The position numbers were made by a program, and so were the translations under genes. This document shows, piece after piece, positions 7,481 through 13,234 of a DNA stretch of 18,666 bases (position 1 is its first letter; the number at the start of each line of letters is the position of its first letter). The DNA is taken from positions 1-18,666 of the forward strand of contig URWB01000036.1 in assembly GCA_900551415.1 (NCBI GenBank), read 5' to 3'. This stretch comes from an uncultured Eubacteriales bacterium (lineage in GTDB: Bacteria; Bacillota; Clostridia; Peptostreptococcales; Anaerovoracaceae). The notes below the pieces were generated by a model. It did not search any database. It was given only the letters and a program-made list of their open reading frames with translations, and had not been told where the DNA came from.

Positions 7481-7557
7481 AGACTTTCTTTCACAGGAGG
7501 CCTGGGTATATGCTGCAAGACCCTGTCTCCTTTCCCTTTGAACTTTGATTGCTTGTA

Positions 7558-7586
7558 TTGCGGCACAGAAAATCCGGTGTTATAAT
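7558..7586 (+). promoter_or_regulatory. Extended -10 sigma-A promoter for the RocB-like gene
   Basis: TTGCGG (7558-7563), 17 nt, then TATAAT (7581-7586) with a TG dinucleotide one base before the -10 (TGTTATAAT). Transcription would start near 7593, giving a leader of under 40 nt that carries the AGGGAGG ribosome site before ATG 7631. Confidence 0.75.
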
Positions 7587-7630
7587 CATTTTATGAAAAG
7601 AAAACGATAAGCATAGGGAGGAAAAAGGAT

Positions 7631-9265
7631 ATGCAAACATCTCACACTATTATGGAGATCATGGAGGCGCTGGTCTCCGCGCAAAGCGACACCGGTACGC
7701 CGATGGAGCAGGCTGCCGCCAAAAAAATCATCTCCTATTTCGCTGAGGATCCGTACTTCCGCGCGCATCCCGATTGCTTCGGCATGGAAGATACCGGAGA
7801 TTTCATGGGACGTCCTGTTGTTTGGGCGCTGAAACGCGGCACAACGGATCGCACGCTGATTTTAACCGGCCATTACGATGCCGTTGAAATCGACTGCTAC
7901 GGGGATCTGAAGCCTTTTGCCCTACAGCCTCAAAAACTCCGAGAGGAAATCCTGCGCCAAAAGCTCGGAACCCCTGCCATGCAGGAAGAACTGGCAAGCG
8001 GAGACTGGCTGCCCGGACGCGGCACCGCAGATATGAAGGGCGGACTCGCCGTCGGTATTTTTAAAACCCTGACATTACCGGAGGACGCGGAAACGGGACT
8101 GCTCTTTGTTGCTGTCTGTGATGAAGAAAACATTTCTGCCGGTATGCGTTCTGCCGTCGGCCTTCTTTTGCAGCTTCGCGAACGCTTTGCCTTGACCTAT
8201 ACCGCGGCACTGGTGCTGGAACCGCAGCTTCCGCTGGCTGGCAGTGACTTTATGCTCTATAACGGCAGTATCGGTAAAATGCTCCCGATGATCGTGGCAA
8301 AGGGCAAGCTCGCGCACTGCGGCGAACCGCTCAAGGGCCTGAATGCCGCGCATCTGATCGCCGAAATCACCGCGCGCATCGATCTCAATCCCGAGTTTGT
8401 CACCGAGGACTTCGGCCTTGCCTCCGCGCCGCCGATCGTGCAGATTATGAAAGATCTCAAACAAACCTATGATGTATCACTGCCGGAGCTGGCTGTCATG
8501 TGCGTCAACCTGCTTTTCCTCGGAGAGAACGTGCTGGACGAAACCATCGCGAAGCTGCGTCGGGTCTGCGAAGAATCCGCCGCAGCTATCATGCAAAAAT
8601 ATGAGCGCGCCTATCAGCACGCGGCGCGGCATGGGCTGATTACCGACGCGCAAAAGCTAAAAACTGTGCCGCGTGTCTTGCTTCTTCCAGAACTGGAAGC
8701 GCTTGCGACCGCGCATCGTGCCGACTTCGCGGCATGGAAGCAGGCACAGACGGATCAGCTCGCCGCTGAGATCCAAAGCGGTGCGCTTTCCTTGCAGGAC
8801 GCGAGCGTGCTCTATATCCGCCGCTTGATTGAAATCTGCGGTGATGAGGACCCGATGATCGTGCTGGCCATCGCGCCGCCATACTACCCTGCTGTCTGCA
8901 ACGCTTACCTCGCGGAAGACGGCAGGCAGCTGACAGAGCAGGTCAGAGAGGTCGTGGAAGAGGATTACCAACTGCGTCTCTCCGTCGTCCCGTACTTTAC
9001 GGGGATCGGCGATGCCAGCTATCTCTCGTGTACGGATCCCGCCGCCCAAAGAAAGCTCCTCAGCAATCTGACCCTGCCGGCTGCTATCTACGATATTCCC
9101 TTCGAATCCGCCGCGCAGCTTGGGATGCCGACCTTCTTTTTGGGTCCGCGCTGTCGTGAAATCCATCAATGGAGCGAACGCGTGTATCTGCCGGATTTGG
9201 AACATACTGTACCGGACATCATCGACCGCATCCTCGGCCTTCCATCCGCGAAAAAACAAAAATAG
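7631..9265 (+). CDS. rocB: RocB-like M20/M25/M40-family metallo-hydrolase
   Basis: A 544-residue cytoplasmic hydrolase of the RocB branch of the M20 clan, longer than typical M20 amidohydrolases (about 400 residues), as expected for RocB. Zinc-site motifs: LTGHYDAVEI (His81, Asp83), GRGTADMKGGLAVG (Asp134, bridging ligand) and CDEENISAGMR (catalytic Glu at 165 or 166, next ligand). A late YFTGIGDASYL and FFLGPRCREIHQWSERV with a C-terminal His complete the site. In Bacillus rocB belongs to the arginine catabolism regulon, though its exact reaction is unsettled; amide or peptide hydrolysis is the family chemistry. ATG 7631 has a good AGGGAGG site and an own promoter. A transporter of the AspT/YidE group follows after a leader RNA, so the pair may deal with amino-acid or peptide use (inference). 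Confidence 0.87.
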   Translation: MQTSHTIMEIMEALVSAQSDTGTPMEQAAAKKIISYFAEDPYFRAHPDCFGMEDTGDFMGRPVVWALKRGTTDRTLILTGHYDAVEIDCYGDLKPFALQPQKLREEILRQKLGTPAMQEELASGDWLPGRGTADMKGGLAVGIFKTLTLPEDAETGLLFVAVCDEENISAGMRSAVGLLLQLRERFALTYTAALVLEPQLPLAGSDFMLYNGSIGKMLPMIVAKGKLAHCGEPLKGLNAAHLIAEITARIDLNPEFVTEDFGLASAPPIVQIMKDLKQTYDVSLPELAVMCVNLLFLGENVLDETIAKLRRVCEESAAAIMQKYERAYQHAARHGLITDAQKLKTVPRVLLLPELEALATAHRADFAAWKQAQTDQLAAEIQSGALSLQDASVLYIRRLIEICGDEDPMIVLAIAPPYYPAVCNAYLAEDGRQLTEQVREVVEEDYQLRLSVVPYFTGIGDASYLSCTDPAAQRKLLSNLTLPAAIYDIPFESAAQLGMPTFFLGPRCREIHQWSERVYLPDLEHTVPDIIDRILGLPSAKKQK

Positions 9266-9290
9266 AACATGCTCTTTCGTTTTTTCTCTT
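9250..9290 (+). terminator. Possible weak A/U-rich terminator after the RocB-like gene
   Basis: GAAAAAAC (9250-9257, inside the last codons) pairs with GTTTTTTC (9279-9286), followed by a T-rich tract. The stem is A-T rich and the loop about 21 nt, so it is weaker than the other terminators here and may only slow polymerase before the next promoter. Confidence 0.3.
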
Positions 9291-9298
9291 TATTTTTA

Positions 9299-9327
9299 TT
9301 GGAGGGAACGGATAATTCTGTTATGAT
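9299..9327 (+). promoter_or_regulatory. Extended -10 promoter placed just upstream of the structured leader, copy 1
   Basis: TTGGAG (9299-9304), 17 nt, TATGAT (9322-9327) preceded by TG in extended form (TGTTATGAT). Transcription should start around 9330-9335, which is exactly where the closing stem of the leader element begins. This fit supports both calls. Confidence 0.65.
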
Positions 9328-9329
9328 AG

Positions 9330-9454
9330 GACAAAAGCGCGCATCGTAAAATGCAGACTGCGCGCACAGGCCTGTCATGCACGCATACCGCTTCGCAGGG
9401 TGCTTTTGTCGTGATTTCGAAAATATCATCTGCTGATATTTCCTACATAAAAAA
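9330..9454 (+). ncRNA. Candidate structured leader RNA (copy 1 of a two-copy element) before the AspT/YidE-like transporter
   Basis: The transcript leader can fold into a multi-branched structure. P1: 11 bp, 9330-9340 (GACAAAAGCGC) with 9400-9410 (GTGCTTTTGTC). Inside it P2: GCAT 9341-9344 with ATGC 9351-9354. P3: 9359-9366 with 9378-9385, seven of eight paired. P4: CCGC 9388-9391 with GC-A-GG at 9395-9399 around a TTC loop. P5 follows: AAATATCA 9421-9428 with TGATATTT 9434-9441. A diverged copy at 11191-11320 keeps the same arrangement. The two copies share CCGCTTCGCA, GGTGCTTTTGTCG and a 20-nt end containing TTTCCTACATAAAAAA. No known riboswitch consensus was recognised. It could be a regulatory leader or a small mobile repeat; transcription is inferred. 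Confidence 0.55.
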
Positions 9455-9474
9455 TGGCAAGGAGGAACACCGCC

Positions 9475-10887
9475 ATGCAAATCATAAAGTTTGACGCAGT
9501 CAGCTTCATGCTGAATCCCTTTGTTCTGATGTTTGTCACCATCGCGCTCGGTCTTTTGTTCGGGAAACTCAAATTCGGCAAGTTCAGCTTCGGAACGTCC
9601 GGCGCTCTCTTTGTCGGTCTCGCCGTCGGTTGGGGCGTTTACGGCTTCGCGCAAAAAATCTATGAGGCAGGCGATGAAACCGCTGCCGGCTTCAAGGCTG
9701 CCGCGCAGATCCTATCCGGTAACGGCGGCAAGGTCATCAACTCCTCCTTTTTTTCCGCCGCTCTTATCGTCTTTGTCGCTGCAGTCGGACTGCTGGCTGC
9801 CAGGGAGCTTGGCATTGTACTCAAAAAATACGGGCCAAAATTCGTGGTCCTCGGTCTTTTGATTACCCTTGTCGGCGCCGGTACCACCTATGCCTGCACC
9901 GCATTCTGCAAGGGCACGAACCAATACGCGGTAACCGGCGTCTATACCGGCGCGATGACCAGCTCTCCGGGTCTTGCCTCCGCGCTCGAAACTGCGGAGC
10001 TGCAAGCAACAGACCTCGCGGCGCGCTATGAACAGGCTTCCAAGACTGACCGGCAGGCGTTGATCCGCGTGCTTAGCCTGAACGAAAAGTACGCGAATCT
10101 GACCGAAGCAAGCACCGCCTCTCTGACGGAGGAAATGAAACAGGACTTTGTTAATCAGGCGACCGCGCAGGTTGGCATCGGTTCTGCGGTCGGCTATCCA
10201 TTCGGCGTGATCATCGTCATTTTGGCTGTCAATCTCCTCAATGTGATTTTTCGCTTTGATATCGATGAGGAAAAGAAAAAGTATCGGCAGGAGATGGATG
10301 CAGCCAAAAGTGTGCAGGGCATCCGCCAAATACCGACCTCTGACTTCAGCATCATTTCCTTCACGATTGTCTGTGCGGTCGGTTATCTGATCGGTTCGAT
10401 CAAGCTCTACATGGGACCGCTCGGCTATGTCAGTCTGGAGTCCACCGGCGGCGTTTTGATCGGCGCGCTGCTTTTGGGATATATCGGCAAAATCGGCCCG
10501 CTCTCCTTCCGCATGGACGCCAAGGTGCTTGGAGTTATTCGCGAACTTGGTCTTTCCTTTTTTCTGGCGATCGTCGGTCTGAACTACGGCTACGGCGCGG
10601 TGGACGCTCTGACAGGTTCCGGCATCACACTGGCGCTTGTGAGTCTCTTTGTCGGCACAGTATCGATTATGGCCGGATTTTTTGTCGGACGCTATTTGTT
10701 CAAGCTGAACTGGATTATGCTGTCCGGCGCGATCTGCGGCGGTATGACCTCCACACCGGGCCTCGGCGCGGCGACCGACGCGGTCGGCAGCGACGATCCC
10801 GGCGCAGGCTACGGCGCAACCTACCCATTCGCGCTGTTCGGGATGGTCGTCTTTACGATCATCCTCAATAAACTGCCGCTGCTGTAA
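9475..10887 (+). CDS. AspT/YidE-family (Asp-Al exchanger domain) transporter without TrkA-C domains
   Basis: A 470-residue membrane protein with two copies of the Asp-Al exchanger domain and about ten to twelve membrane segments. The family mark is the repeated MTSxPGLxxA sequence: TGAMTSSPGLASALETA in the first half and ICGGMTSTPGLGAATDAVG in the second, with YGATYPFALFGM near the end. In AspT (aspartate:alanine antiporter) and YidE two RCK/TrkA-C domains sit between the halves. Here the linker is only a polar helical stretch, so ligand gating by TrkA-C is missing. ATG 9475 with AAGGAGG 9 nt upstream is the start; an ATG at 9454 lies in the same frame but before that ribosome site. The substrate is probably an amino acid or carboxylate but cannot be fixed. 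It follows the RocB-like gene and the structured leader. Confidence 0.85.
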   Translation: MQIIKFDAVSFMLNPFVLMFVTIALGLLFGKLKFGKFSFGTSGALFVGLAVGWGVYGFAQKIYEAGDETAAGFKAAAQILSGNGGKVINSSFFSAALIVFVAAVGLLAARELGIVLKKYGPKFVVLGLLITLVGAGTTYACTAFCKGTNQYAVTGVYTGAMTSSPGLASALETAELQATDLAARYEQASKTDRQALIRVLSLNEKYANLTEASTASLTEEMKQDFVNQATAQVGIGSAVGYPFGVIIVILAVNLLNVIFRFDIDEEKKKYRQEMDAAKSVQGIRQIPTSDFSIISFTIVCAVGYLIGSIKLYMGPLGYVSLESTGGVLIGALLLGYIGKIGPLSFRMDAKVLGVIRELGLSFFLAIVGLNYGYGAVDALTGSGITLALVSLFVGTVSIMAGFFVGRYLFKLNWIMLSGAICGGMTSTPGLGAATDAVGSDDPGAGYGATYPFALFGMVVFTIILNKLPLL

Positions 10888-11044
10888 GCATGCGGATATG
10901 GAGGTGCCCCTCCCTGGCAAGAAGCCGATACATACGGCGAAGTACGAAATGGGCGCGATCCGCGCACGGCATAGCCCGCACATGACCAATGACACAGATT
11001 ACATAGCATATTCAACAAATTTTGAAATCAGGTTACCGCAATCC

Positions 11045-11097
11045 CACTGGCTTTAGACAGCAGAAAGCTCATTGGCTTTAGACAATGGGTAGTTCAC
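11045..11097 (+). repeat. Tandem hairpins with identical GCTTTAGA loops, resembling an IS200/IS605 right-end remnant
   Basis: CTG-GCTTTAGA-CAG (11047-11060) and CATTG-GCTTTAGA-CAATG (11070-11087) repeat the 8-nt loop 25 bp apart with different stems. The second is followed directly by GGTAGTTCAC, ending at 11097. A palindrome followed by a short ...TTCAC end recalls, from memory, the right end and omega-RNA 3' end of IS200/IS605 (TnpB) elements. No tnpA or tnpB frame is present, so at most this is a scar or an end-only element. Confidence 0.4.
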
Positions 11098-11145
11098 CTT
11101 ACGATGACAAGACTCATGCATATCGGACTCCGTTCCTGTCGTACA

Positions 11146-11188
11146 TGCCGGAGCAGCTGAAATACTTCAACTGCCCCGGCATTTTTTT
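11146..11188 (+). terminator. Strong intrinsic terminator
   Basis: TGCCGG (11146-11151) pairs with CCGGCA (11176-11181). Inside it GCAGCTGAA pairs with TTCAACTGC with one mismatch around an ATAC loop. Seven T follow immediately (11182-11188). It probably ends the transporter transcript, or a short transcript crossing the GCTTTAGA hairpins. Confidence 0.85.
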
Positions 11189-11190
11189 GG

Positions 11191-11320
11191 GAATAAAAGC
11201 GCGTATAACAAAATACAGATTTCTATTCGCCCATGACGCGCATGGAGGAGCGCCGCTTCGCAAGGTGCTTTTGTCGATATTCCGAAAATACCACAATCGA
11301 TATTTCCTACATAAAAAAAA
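11191..11320 (+). ncRNA. Second copy of the structured element, upstream of the ECF sigma operon
   Basis: Homologous to 9330-9454. P1: AAAAGCGC 11195-11202 with GTGCTTTT 11265-11272. P2: GTAT 11203-11206 with ATAC 11213-11216, where copy 1 has GCAT/ATGC, so one base pair changed on both sides. P3: CCATG 11231-11235 with CATGG 11241-11245, sequence unlike copy 1 but in the same place. P4: CCGC-TTC-GC-AA-GG 11253-11265, nearly identical. The P5 hairpin is weaker here (AAATA/TATTT). It lies right after a terminator and has no good promoter of its own, so it may be transcribed by read-through or be a decayed copy. Confidence 0.5.
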
Positions 11321-11327
11321 TTTTCTT

Positions 11328-11352
11328 GTAACGAAACCCCTTTTCGTGTTAC
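11328..11352 (+). promoter_or_regulatory. Inverted repeat upstream of the ECF sigma gene, possible operator or autoregulated promoter
   Basis: ACGAAA (11331-11336) and TTTCGT (11342-11347) form a palindrome around CCCCT, extended by GTA and TAC with a two-base bulge. TGTAAC at the left and CGTG at the right recall ECF -35 and -10 elements, but the distance (12 nt) is about 4 nt shorter than the usual 16. The site is 47 nt before ATG 11399. An operator is as likely as an ECF promoter. Confidence 0.35.
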
Positions 11353-11398
11353 TTATTATATGACGGCAAACGAAAAAAGAGGAAAGGAGGTCTGCTTC

Positions 11399-11950
11399 AT
11401 GGAGGAACTTTATCGGGAACATTCGCGCATGATCTATGGATTCTTATTCGCGAAGTGCGCGGATGCGGATCTTGCCGAAGAACTAACGCAGGAAACATTC
11501 TACCAGGCGCTGCGCGGGGCGCATCGATTTCGCGGCGACAGCAGCGTCAGTACCTGGCTCTGCGGGATCGCGAATAATATCTGGCGTCGTCATCTGACAA
11601 AACAAAGCAAAAGCACAGGAAATCTTTCGCTGGACAATCCGGACAGCAAGGCGGCGCTGCATGCAGGCAGACGCTCCCATGCGACGGATCCGTCTGATGC
11701 CTCGGAATACGCGGACGAGCTGCAGACTCCGTCCGCAGAGCAGGTCTGCATCGCGAAGCTCGATACGCTGAGTCTGATGCAGGCGCTCCACAAGCTCGAA
11801 GATCCGATGCGTGAGGTTTTGTATCTGCGCCTAATGGGGGATCTTTCCTTTCGGGAGATCGGGCAGATCATGGAGCATACCGAGAACTGGGCGCGTGTCA
11901 CATTCTACCGCGGCAAAGAAAAATTACAAAAGGGGGTTTCTATAAAATGA
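11399..11950 (+). CDS. ECF-type RNA polymerase sigma factor (SigW/RpoE-like)
   Basis: A 183-residue sigma-70 family protein with only regions 2 and 4. Region 2 (about 1-65) shows ELYREHSRMIYGFLFAK, DLAEELTQETFYQAL and the FRGDSSVSTWLCGIANNIWRR segment. A long variable linker (about 70-115) follows. Region 4 (about 118-180) holds LPDPMREV-like LEDPMREVLYLRLMGDLSFREIGQIM, a helix-turn-helix for -35 recognition. ATG 11399 has AAAGGAGG 8 nt upstream; a frame-internal ATG at 11360 lacks one. Its stop overlaps the start of the anti-sigma gene (ATGA at 11947-11950), the classic coupling of a sigma factor with its inhibitor. It probably responds to an envelope signal, and the inverted repeat at 11328-11352 may be its own control site. 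Confidence 0.94.
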   Translation: MEELYREHSRMIYGFLFAKCADADLAEELTQETFYQALRGAHRFRGDSSVSTWLCGIANNIWRRHLTKQSKSTGNLSLDNPDSKAALHAGRRSHATDPSDASEYADELQTPSAEQVCIAKLDTLSLMQALHKLEDPMREVLYLRLMGDLSFREIGQIMEHTENWARVTFYRGKEKLQKGVSIK

Positions 11951-13071
11951 CAAAATTACCTTGTGATATCATTCAAGACTTACTGCCGTCCTACGCGGAC
12001 GGTTTGACCAGTCCCGCGAGCAGTGAGGCGATCGAAGCGCATCTGGCCGAATGTCCGACCTGCGCCGCTGCCTATGCCGCCATGCAGACGGGGAGTATCG
12101 AAGATGCTAAAGGACCTGAAGGATTCGGCAGTGAAGGTTTTCCGGAGATCGATTACCTGAAAAAGATCCGCAGCACAAATCGCAAACGCATCCTCGCTGC
12201 AGTGCTTCTGGTGCTGCTTCTGGCCGGTTTCGGCGTCTGGGCCAAGGTTTATCTGTACGGCAGTCCGATCGAGGATTTCCATATGCTAGTAACCACCGAT
12301 ACGGACTCGCGCGTTGTGAAAACCGAAACCTTCACCGATCAAAACGGCGAAACCCGGACTTTTTCGCATGCCACCTCCGAAACGCTCGTATTCAACTGCT
12401 GGATTGAGGAAAGCAGTGGGCTGGCGTTCTCGCACTACAAACTGAAGGAAACCGACGACGGACTCGACATCATCGTCTATGCGGTGCCGTTCTCCCGGTT
12501 CCATCCGATGCGCACCTTGCAGATAAAAGTTCCCGTTGGCTATGACGAAGACGGTAAAAGCGTGGATCCAACCGCTGTCAACATTAAAGGCGACACCTAC
12601 AGCGGCTACGGCCTGATCACAAAGAAAGCGAAAGACCTGTACGCGGCGCGCAACCCGTATATCGGCGATATCAGTGCCGATCAGCGATTGGCAAACCTGC
12701 TCGGCGTCGGGGAAGCGATCGGCAGCTACACGAACAAGCTGAATACGCAGGAAAGCGAGGGGTTTGAATATCCGTACAGTTGGGAACTGATCTTTGACCG
12801 TCCCTGGACAGACGGTTACGACAAGATCTACAATCGGAAGATGAGATCCTATGCCTATGTTCTGCTCGCTCTGATCGATAACTGTGGTGAAATCAAGTGG
12901 ACCTATCAGACGGAAGACGGCATCCGCTATACTAAGAGCATCAATCTTGCCGATTGGTGCGCCGAATATCCGAGGGATGATGTCAGTCCGGGCTTCCGCA
13001 TCGAACTTAAGGATTATGCCGCCTACGACTATCGCATCCAAAATTTGCTGACCAAACTCGACATCGGCTAA
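11947..13071 (+). CDS. Membrane anti-sigma factor with zinc-finger (zf-HC2) N-terminus and large extracytoplasmic DUF4825-like domain
   Basis: A 374-residue partner of the ECF sigma factor. Residues 6-39 carry the putative zinc-binding anti-sigma motif: Cys6, then His32-x3-Cys36-x2-Cys39 (HLAECPTC). A single membrane segment follows at about 82-98 after a basic NRKRI, giving N-in/C-out topology. The outer part of about 275 residues contains NPYIGDISADQRLANLLGVG and YVLLALIDNCGEIKWTY, which resemble the DUF4825 pattern found in other Clostridia anti-sigma proteins; this family call is from memory. ATG 11947 overlaps the sigma stop by 4 nt. The inner part would hold the sigma factor until the outer part senses a signal or is proteolysed. 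A strong terminator follows. Confidence 0.87.
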   Translation: MTKLPCDIIQDLLPSYADGLTSPASSEAIEAHLAECPTCAAAYAAMQTGSIEDAKGPEGFGSEGFPEIDYLKKIRSTNRKRILAAVLLVLLLAGFGVWAKVYLYGSPIEDFHMLVTTDTDSRVVKTETFTDQNGETRTFSHATSETLVFNCWIEESSGLAFSHYKLKETDDGLDIIVYAVPFSRFHPMRTLQIKVPVGYDEDGKSVDPTAVNIKGDTYSGYGLITKKAKDLYAARNPYIGDISADQRLANLLGVGEAIGSYTNKLNTQESEGFEYPYSWELIFDRPWTDGYDKIYNRKMRSYAYVLLALIDNCGEIKWTYQTEDGIRYTKSINLADWCAEYPRDDVSPGFRIELKDYAAYDYRIQNLLTKLDIG

Positions 13072-13094
13072 AATCAATGAAGCACATAAATTTT

Positions 13095-13138
13095 GAAAGC
13101 ATGCATCTGCTCCTGATGCATGCTTTCTTTCCTTTTGC
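13095..13138. terminator. Intrinsic terminator after the sigma/anti-sigma operon
   Basis: A perfect 13-bp stem GAAAGCATGCATC (13095-13107) with GATGCATGCTTTC (13115-13127) and a 7-nt loop, followed by TTTCCTTTTG on the plus strand. It sits between convergent genes (the next ends at 13235 on the minus strand). The minus-strand side has only AAAATTT after the stem, so it is less convincing in that direction. Confidence 0.85.
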
Positions 13139-13234
13139 TCGCTTCTAAGTTTTGCCGTAAGTTCTCTTGCAGAGATCCTTTTCCCTAAGCTTTTCAATTG
13201 CAGCAAGTGATAGGGCCATGTGCCTGCACTGCTG

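Larger units (their letters stand above)
10888..11398 (+). other. 511-nt non-coding region between the transporter and the sigma-factor operon
   Basis: No credible gene is seen; open frames here lack ribosome sites and cross the structured elements. The first 150 nt hold small hairpins without T-runs (GGAGG/CCTCC at 10900-10913; GCCG/CGGC shortly after), so the transporter transcript has no clear terminator until 11146-11188. Then come two GCTTTAGA-loop hairpins (11047-11087), the terminator, the second structured element (11191-11320) and an inverted repeat (11328-11352) before the sigma-factor gene. Confidence 0.7.

Noticed and set aside
9330..9410. Four-armed fold considered as a tRNA
   Set aside because: The arm lengths, lack of a TTCGA-type T-loop and of a CCA-adjacent acceptor, and an 11-bp closing stem do not fit a tRNA.
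9712..10995. 427-codon open frame on the minus strand
   Set aside because: Antisense to the AspT/YidE-like gene; the translation is rich in His, Arg, Asp and Gln with no family pattern.
11085..11363. 92-codon open frame on the plus strand
   Set aside because: It crosses the terminator, the structured element and the palindrome and has no ribosome site.
12286..13206. 306-codon open frame on the minus strand
   Set aside because: Antisense to the anti-sigma gene and running through the terminator hairpin; no ribosome site.
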